Shown: positions 59,173 through 64,000 of the stretch, in pieces
Position numbering within the stretch: position 1 is the stretch's first letter
How the letters are laid out: each line of letters starts with the position of its first letter
Assembly (NCBI GenBank): GCA_002254845.1
Contig: NKPT01000006.1
Location: forward strand, 1-64,000
DNA length: 64,000 nucleotides
Reading direction: 5' to 3'
Source: Chloracidobacterium sp. CP2_5A
Lineage (GTDB): Bacteria; Acidobacteriota; Blastocatellia; Chloracidobacteriales; Chloracidobacteriaceae
Program-made: the position numbers and the translations under genes
Notes under the pieces: generated by a model
The model's input: only the letters and a program-made list of their open reading frames with translations
Told to the model about the DNA's origin: nothing
The model's database searches: none

Positions 59173-60024
59173 GCCCGCTTTCAGAGCTGCCTTTCCAGCG
59201 ATGACTTCGGCGCGGCGGCGGCTTGCCAGGCCTTGCCAGGCGCGGTCGAGGCTGGCTTACAGGCAAGGCGAACTCGCATCGGCGCTTCGCGCCAACTTGT
59301 TTTCCGCCCCGCCCATCGCCGCCGAGCTTGAAAAGCGAGGCTCGGCGCGCCGCCAGTTCCCAGATGTCCGCCTGGGCGCCGGCGTCATCCGCCAGGAACC
59401 GAGCGCGCCTGAGAGGAGCCGCCCGATGGTCGCGACCGCCGCGCCGCTGGGCGGCAACGCCATCGAAAAACTCATCGGTCGCCTGGTCAACTCCTGCGCG
59501 CTGGAATCCAAAGCCGACGGCCGGCTGCCGCCAAGGACGGTAGCGCTGCAGACTGCGCGTCCGGGCTTTTTCCGGAAGCCCGCCCGACAGGTCAGGCTGA
59601 CGCCGGTTGATGCTCGGCGGCCCGGCGTTTACGATTGGTCATACGGGACGGCGGCGATTCGGGTCAGCGCGGCGCTCAACAACTTGCGCGAGCGGGACGC
59701 GACGGAGGGGCTGAGCCTGCCGTATGGGAGGGAGCCCCGCCTGAAGGAAGCGATGTGTGGCGTCTGCCGCCGCGCGCGCTTTTGCGCGCGCCCTTTTGAA
59801 GGAGATTCCGGCGCGGGAGCGGCCACAGGACATCCCGCCGAGCGACAGCTGGATGATGTGTTGGCTGATGAGATTCGGGACGACCTCGCCAAGCGCCTTA
59901 GGGACAAGCGTCATCAGGAGACAGGCGGGCAACGCCTTGACTGCCACGCGGCCCTGGAGAGTCTGGGCAGGGGTCGCCTGAATCGCCGCCCCCGCCTCTC
60001 GCCTGCCGCGCGCGCCGCGATGTC
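59173..60024. other. Gene-poor interval of about 850 bases
   Basis: Open frames run through this stretch in several phases on both strands, the longest on + from 59099. None shows a family match, start site or coherent domain, so I do not call a gene. A short frame at 59757-59981 (+) and one at 59639-59947 (-) were weighed and left out. It could be a decayed gene. A hairpin lies at 59772-59791. Confidence 0.5.
59772..59791 (+). terminator. Hairpin with TTTT loop and short T tract
   Basis: Two GCGCGCGC arms (59772-59779 and 59784-59791) form a perfect 8-bp stem around TTTT. CCTTTTG follows. This is the best intrinsic-terminator shape in the window for the + strand, although it lies 600 bases after the kinase gene. 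Confidence 0.5.
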
Positions 60025-60801
60025 ATGCCGCGACTAAAGCTCACGATTGAGTATGACGGGACGAATTATGCCGGCTGGCAAACGCAGTCCAACGCCCGCA
60101 GCATACAGGCGGCGCTGTCCGAGGCGTTCATCCCGCTCATTGGCCGTCCGGCGCAGCTCCACGGCGCGGGGCGAACGGACGCGGGCGTTCACGCCCTTGG
60201 CCAAGTCGCGCACGCGGATGTCGCCGAGTCGCGCTCGACCGACACTTGGCGCGACGCTCTCAACGCGCATTTGCCGCCTGACATTCGCGCGCGGCAAGTG
60301 GAGGTTGTCGGCGCGGATTTTCATGCCCGTCGGTCGGCGCGGGCAAAGCTTTATCACTACGCCTTCTGGCGTGGCCGCGTCGAAAGCCCGCGCTGGCGGC
60401 GCTACAGCCTGACCGTTCCGGCAACGCTAGATTGGGACGCCATGCGCGAAGCCGCGCAGCATTTCGTCGGTCGTCATGACTTCGCGGCGTTCACTGTGGC
60501 CGACCGCGCGACGCTGACCACGATCCGAACGATTTATCGCGCGACTTGGCATTCGTCGGCCGCGGAGGGCGATCCCGACCAGCGCCATCCGCTTTGCCCG
60601 CCAGAGCTCATTGCCGTCGCTTTCTATGGCGACGGCTTTTTGCGCTACCAAGCGCGTCGCATGGCGGGCGCGCTACTGGCGGTCGGTCGGCGGAAAATGC
60701 CGCCGGAAGCCATTCGAGAACTGCTTTGCGGCACAAAGCAGTTTGCGCCTATCGTGACCGCGCCCCCCCAGGGCTTGACGCTCATGCGCGTGGATTACTA
60801 G
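60025..60801 (+). CDS. truA: tRNA pseudouridine(38-40) synthase
   Basis: 258 residues. LTIEYDGTNYAGWQTQ starts the domain, GAGRTDAGVHALGQ holds the catalytic Asp, and FLRYQARRMAGALLAVG closes it. TruA converts U38-U40 of the anticodon arm. ATG 60025 fits the family start, with no obvious Shine-Dalgarno site. uppS follows after about 70 bases. Confidence 0.96.
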   Translation: MPRLKLTIEYDGTNYAGWQTQSNARSIQAALSEAFIPLIGRPAQLHGAGRTDAGVHALGQVAHADVAESRSTDTWRDALNAHLPPDIRARQVEVVGADFHARRSARAKLYHYAFWRGRVESPRWRRYSLTVPATLDWDAMREAAQHFVGRHDFAAFTVADRATLTTIRTIYRATWHSSAAEGDPDQRHPLCPPELIAVAFYGDGFLRYQARRMAGALLAVGRRKMPPEAIRELLCGTKQFAPIVTAPPQGLTLMRVDY

Positions 60802-60873
60802 TATCGGCGCAACCGCACTCCACTCGCGCCGGCGCTGATCGCCGCGATCTTGGCTTGGTTACGTGAAGTTGGC

Positions 60874-61668
60874 ATGCACGAGCTTGAACCCCTTATCGAA
60901 CGCGGCTCCCCTGATGATTTTCTCCTTCGTCAACTTGATCCTAACCGACTGCCCCGCCATGTCGCCATTATCATGGACGGCAACGGGCGCTGGGCCAATC
61001 GCCGAGGCAAGGCCCGCATTGCCGGGCATCCGGCCGGCGTCGAGGCCGCGCGAGTCACGGTGGAAAACTGCGCCCGGCTAGGGATTCCGACCCTGACGCT
61101 CTACGCCTTTTCGTCGGAAAACTGGCGCCGCCCGCGGGTGGAAGTCACGATGCTGATGCGGCTTTTACAGCAGTGCCTGCGCCAAGAAGTGCCGCGGCTG
61201 AACCGCAACGGCGTCCGTCTGCGCTTCATCGGACGGCTAAGCGCGCTTTCTGACGAAACCCGGAAGGCGCTTGACTATGCGGTCGCGGCAACGGCCAACA
61301 ACCATCGCATGACGCTCAACGTGGCGTTCAACTACGGAGGACGGGCGGAAATCGTGGATGCGCTCCGCGCCGTGGCCCGCGAGTTCATGGGACTAGGAAG
61401 ACCGCTGGACTCCATCACGGAGGAAGATGTCGCCCGACACCTCTACACGGACAGCGACCCTGACTTGCTCATCCGCACGAGCGGCGAAATGCGCCTGAGC
61501 AACTTTCTGCTGTGGCAAATGGCCTACACGGAAATCTTTGTGACCAACACGCTGTGGCCGGACTTCAACCGAACGCATCTGCTTGAGGCGCTGGCGGCTT
61601 ATCAACAGCGGCATCGTCGGTTTGGGGGCGTCGAAAACGTTGGCGTTCCGGTGTCGGCGCTGGCATAG
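60874..61668 (+). CDS. uppS: Undecaprenyl diphosphate synthase (cis-prenyltransferase)
   Basis: 264 residues. HVAIIMDGNGRWA carries the catalytic Asp, FSSENWRRP and LLIRTSGEMRLSNFLLWQ are the other family motifs. It builds C55 undecaprenyl diphosphate, the lipid carrier for peptidoglycan and LPS, and uses the same precursors as the trans-synthase at 34.8 kb. ATG 60874 is preferred; TTG 60850 is the more distal option. The next gene starts 7 bases after the stop. Confidence 0.95.
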   Translation: MHELEPLIERGSPDDFLLRQLDPNRLPRHVAIIMDGNGRWANRRGKARIAGHPAGVEAARVTVENCARLGIPTLTLYAFSSENWRRPRVEVTMLMRLLQQCLRQEVPRLNRNGVRLRFIGRLSALSDETRKALDYAVAATANNHRMTLNVAFNYGGRAEIVDALRAVAREFMGLGRPLDSITEEDVARHLYTDSDPDLLIRTSGEMRLSNFLLWQMAYTEIFVTNTLWPDFNRTHLLEALAAYQQRHRRFGGVENVGVPVSALA

Positions 61669-61675
61669 TGCGCCT

Positions 61676-62959
61676 GTGACTAACCTGAACGCCCAGCGCC
61701 GACCAGCCGTTTATCGCATTCATACCGAACAGGGACGCTACTACTTCGCAGCCGGGCTGACGCTGATGCTGTCGAGCGCGGCGTTTCGGGCAGGCTATGC
61801 GTCGGCCGGCGTGGCGCTTTTCGCGGCCTTTCCTTTGGCGCTGGTTATCGCGCGCTTTGAAGTCTTGTCATTCGACGGCGCTTGCCTGCGCCGCCGCGGC
61901 CCTTACGCTTGGCTGCACGCCCGCCTGCTTGGCGCGCAGACGCAGCTTCCGATTGACCAGCTAGAGCTGACGATCACGGAAGCGGTTTACCTCCCGTTCA
62001 GCGCCGCGCGCCATCGGTTTCGCACGATTCTGGCTGGGGCCGGCTTCGAGGCGGTGATTTTCTCCAATAGCGCGGGCTATCAGCCGTTCGTCACCGCGGT
62101 TTTTGCCGTGACGGACGAGTCCAAGCTTGATTTTCATTCAAACGCTTGGCGCCGCTATGGCGCGCCGCCGCCCCTGACGCCGGTCGCCGCAACGCTCGAC
62201 GACGACCACATGGCGCAAATCCCGACTTCGCTTCTGCGTCGCGTGGCCAATCATCTCACCCTTATCGGGCATCTCAAGCTGGCCCTGCGGTATTTCCGAC
62301 AAGCTTACGGGCGGGACCGCGGCAACCCCCATTTGTTGTGCGAGATGGGGCATTTCTTCCGCCGCTTCGCCGTCAGCGAGAGCCCGCAGTGGCAGCTGCG
62401 CGCCGGAGCTTGCCTGCGGCTCGCGGCTCGCTTGGCGCGGCACGAGCCGCGCCTGCTGGAACGCATCGGCGAGGCTTACTGCGAGCTGTTTGACTTCGCG
62501 CGCGCCGAGCGGTGCTTTCGGCGGGCCATCGAGATTGACCGAAACCTGTTTCGCGCCTATGCCGGACTCGCTGAAATCGCGTTTCGAGACGGCCAACTGG
62601 CGCGGGTGGCGCACTACTACTACGCGGCAGCCCAGGGGTCGGAAGATCCGGCGCTCCGCCACCGAGCGCAGCGCGAGGCCCGCTACTACGAGCGACTCAG
62701 CCAGGACGACGAATATCTGGAAGCCGAAGTGCGCCGCATAACGTTTCTGCACCACGTGCGACAGATGCGCGCGGTCGCTGGCTATGCCTTCTTTACCGCC
62801 TGGCTGGTTGTCGGTCTCGCGGGGCGCCTGTCGCCCGATCTGCAAGATGGCGGGCTAGCGCTCATGGGGTCTTCCGGGCTGGCCTGGCTCGGACTCTCCG
62901 TCGGTCTTCGCTGGCGTCGCAAGCGAGCCGAACTGCCAGAAACCGCGACTTCAAAGTGA
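61676..62959 (+). CDS. Membrane protein with TPR-like repeats
   Basis: 427 residues. Two hydrophobic segments near 25-60 (YYFAAGLTLMLSS and VALFAAFPLALVIARF) precede a beta-rich region (about 70-150). TPR-like helices (HLTLIGHLKLALRYFRQAYG, AYCELFDFARAERCFRRAIEI) and two C-terminal hydrophobic segments follow. No family is recognised. GTG 61676 is just after the uppS stop, which argues for co-expression and a link to undecaprenyl-lipid or envelope assembly. The function is unknown. Confidence 0.77.
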   Translation: MTNLNAQRRPAVYRIHTEQGRYYFAAGLTLMLSSAAFRAGYASAGVALFAAFPLALVIARFEVLSFDGACLRRRGPYAWLHARLLGAQTQLPIDQLELTITEAVYLPFSAARHRFRTILAGAGFEAVIFSNSAGYQPFVTAVFAVTDESKLDFHSNAWRRYGAPPPLTPVAATLDDDHMAQIPTSLLRRVANHLTLIGHLKLALRYFRQAYGRDRGNPHLLCEMGHFFRRFAVSESPQWQLRAGACLRLAARLARHEPRLLERIGEAYCELFDFARAERCFRRAIEIDRNLFRAYAGLAEIAFRDGQLARVAHYYYAAAQGSEDPALRHRAQREARYYERLSQDDEYLEAEVRRITFLHHVRQMRAVAGYAFFTAWLVVGLAGRLSPDLQDGGLALMGSSGLAWLGLSVGLRWRRKRAELPETATSK

Positions 62960-63051
62960 CGACTTCAAAGCAACGGGACGGTCGCGTTCTTGGCGACCTT
63001 AATTGGCGACCTTAAGACGCTCACGCGGACTTTCCGCGGGAAGCGCGCCGC

Positions 63052-63771
63052 TCAAGTCGCCAGCGCCGCCCGAGCGTAAAAAGCCGCCACCCTGGTCGCT
63101 GAAATGGTCGCCCCTTCCGCCAGCCGAGCGGCGAGGCGCGGCAGCGCGGCTGGCGCAAGCCACGGCGGCGGCGGCTGCCGCGCCCAGTCGCCGATGGGCA
63201 CGGCGAGGCGCGCATCATCTAGCAGCGTCAAGGCGTCGCCCGTGATGACGCGCGGGCGGTCGCTCGGCGACTGCGCGGCCAGCCTGTCAACGACCTGCGC
63301 GACATCGCCTGCGAGCGCCTCGGTGAACGCCTCCGGGAAAGCGCCCGGCTCGACAAGAAATCCCTGTCCGTGAACCTCGCGCCGGTGGGACACATTGACA
63401 ACCAGCGCGGCGGTCGGCTCGCGGGCCGCAATCGCGCCGGCCGCGACTTCAAGCGTTGTCGCCGTCACAATTGGCAGGTTGCGCGGCTGCGCCAGCCCCT
63501 TGACGGCTGCCAACCCGACGCGAATGCCCGTGAAGCTACCCGGGCCGACCAGCGCGCCGACGGCGGACAAATCCTTGGGCTGAACGCCCGTCCGCTCAAG
63601 CAGATAGGCGATGTCGCCGACGACTCGGTGGACGCTCGGCCGCTGACTTTTGACGCCCCACTGGGCATGCAGCTCGCGACCGCGCGCCAGCGCCAAGCTG
63701 AGGCGCGGCGAGGCGGTATCCGCCACCAGCCACCAGTCCGCGGGCGCCGCTGTTGGGTCTGCCGGTTCCAC
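63052..63771 (-). CDS. tsaB: tRNA threonylcarbamoyladenosine biosynthesis protein TsaB
   Basis: 239 residues with an ASKHA fold. The N-terminal LVADTASPRLSLAL segment and VGPGSFTGIRVGLAAVKGLA are characteristic of TsaB, the partner that activates TsaD in making t6A37 of tRNA. The start is GTG 63771. It follows gcvPB by 5 bases on the same strand. No tsaD or tsaE gene is in view; a rimI-like gene lies far away. Confidence 0.93.
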   Translation of the reverse strand: MEPADPTAAPADWWLVADTASPRLSLALARGRELHAQWGVKSQRPSVHRVVGDIAYLLERTGVQPKDLSAVGALVGPGSFTGIRVGLAAVKGLAQPRNLPIVTATTLEVAAGAIAAREPTAALVVNVSHRREVHGQGFLVEPGAFPEAFTEALAGDVAQVVDRLAAQSPSDRPRVITGDALTLLDDARLAVPIGDWARQPPPPWLAPAALPRLAARLAEGATISATRVAAFYARAALAT

Positions 63772-63776
63772 GCGCG

Positions 63777-64000
63777 CTACTTGCCGGCCGCCTTGGCCGC
63801 GTGGGAAGGACGCCAGCGCAACACCGGATGCCGCGCCGCCGCCGTTTCATCCAACCGCCGCAGCCGCGCTCGGTGCGGCGCGGTTTTGACCACTTCCGGG
63901 TTTTCCTCGCACTCGCGCGCAATGGCGCGCATAGCTTCGATAAACAAATCCAGCTCGGCGCGACTTTCGCTTTCCGTCGGCTCAACCATAATCGCGCCTG
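63777..64000 (-). CDS. gcvPB: Glycine dehydrogenase (decarboxylating) subunit 2, C-terminal part
   Basis: Only the last 74 residues are inside the window; the gene continues past 64000. [23 protein letters not shown] is the conserved C-terminal segment of the P-protein, followed by a basic tail ([12 protein letters not shown]). The P-protein decarboxylates glycine with PLP in the glycine cleavage system. The split-subunit form (GcvPA/GcvPB) is inferred from its C-terminus and cannot be told from a full-length P-protein here. Confidence 0.83.
   Translation of the reverse strand, partial: GAIMVEPTESESRAELDLFIEAMRAIARECEENPEVVKTAPHRARLRRLDETAAARHPVLRWRPSHAAKAAGK

Overview
This is a GC-rich, densely packed bacterial chromosome segment with about 52 protein genes and two tRNA genes. 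It has no rRNA, insertion sequence, integrase, CRISPR array or recognisable prophage. LpxD, several lipoproteins, a TonB-like protein and a LolC/E-type permease point to a Gram-negative cell with an LPS outer membrane. A pterin synthase of the PTPS-III type, a Ser/Thr kinase with an N-terminal zinc ribbon (CPACG...CPVDG) and many TPR proteins suggest Acidobacteriota, probably a Blastocatellia/Chloracidobacterium-like lineage. The taxonomic call is inference from gene families and is only moderately secure.

Layout. 1-6 kb: a tandem repeat, a DCC-family protein and fused AroD-AroE on +, facing RimI-like, PTPS-III, deoxyhypusine-synthase-like and SpeA genes on -. 6-12.7 kb: tRNA-Leu, an ABC1/UbiB kinase, then a + run of glutamate-dehydrogenase-like protein, methyltransferase, LpxD, a secreted protein and a ComEC-type metallo-beta-lactamase-fold (MBL) protein. 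12.8-20.2 kb: a TMTC-like membrane/TPR protein, a zinc ribbon, a Nudix-MBL fusion, a TonB-like protein, a coiled-coil membrane protein and two exported proteins. 20.2-26 kb (-): CobS, MutS2 and a PTS phosphorelay (EI, HPr, EIIA) with no sugar permease here. 26-33.4 kb (-): HEAT-repeat protein, LolC/E-like permease, large TPR protein and a CarH-like B12 regulator. 33.4-34.2 kb: a gene-free stretch with direct and tandem repeats. 34.2-39.4 kb: TPR protein, polyprenyl diphosphate synthase, AtpZ-like protein, tRNA-Ser, MiaA and a carotenoid-desaturase-like oxidoreductase. 39.5-43.2 kb: an ABC exporter with a His-rich loop, divergent from a CobW-type metallochaperone. 43.5-48.5 kb: a 1005-residue ATPase, then a small protein, an unusual PII and an Amt transporter. 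48.6-55.6 kb: an adenine DNA methyltransferase, DciA-like protein, zinc-finger subtilase, FnIII lipoprotein, HslU and a cytosine DNA methyltransferase. 55.7-64 kb: kynurenine monooxygenase, a kinase-FGE fusion, TruA, UppS, a membrane TPR protein, TsaB and the end of GcvPB.

No single large unknown cassette stands out. The unusual signal lies in family members whose key residues are changed: a GDH paralogue missing all three active-site lysines; a DHS-like enzyme next to SpeA with the catalytic lysine replaced; a pterin synthase with Cys exchanged for a Glu motif; a PII without the T-loop tyrosine; and a cytosine methyltransferase with EQV for ENV. The best candidates for new biology are the SpeA/DHS-like pair, the CarH-like regulator with its repeat-rich upstream region, the orphan 1005-residue ATPase and the cytoplasmic zinc-finger subtilase.
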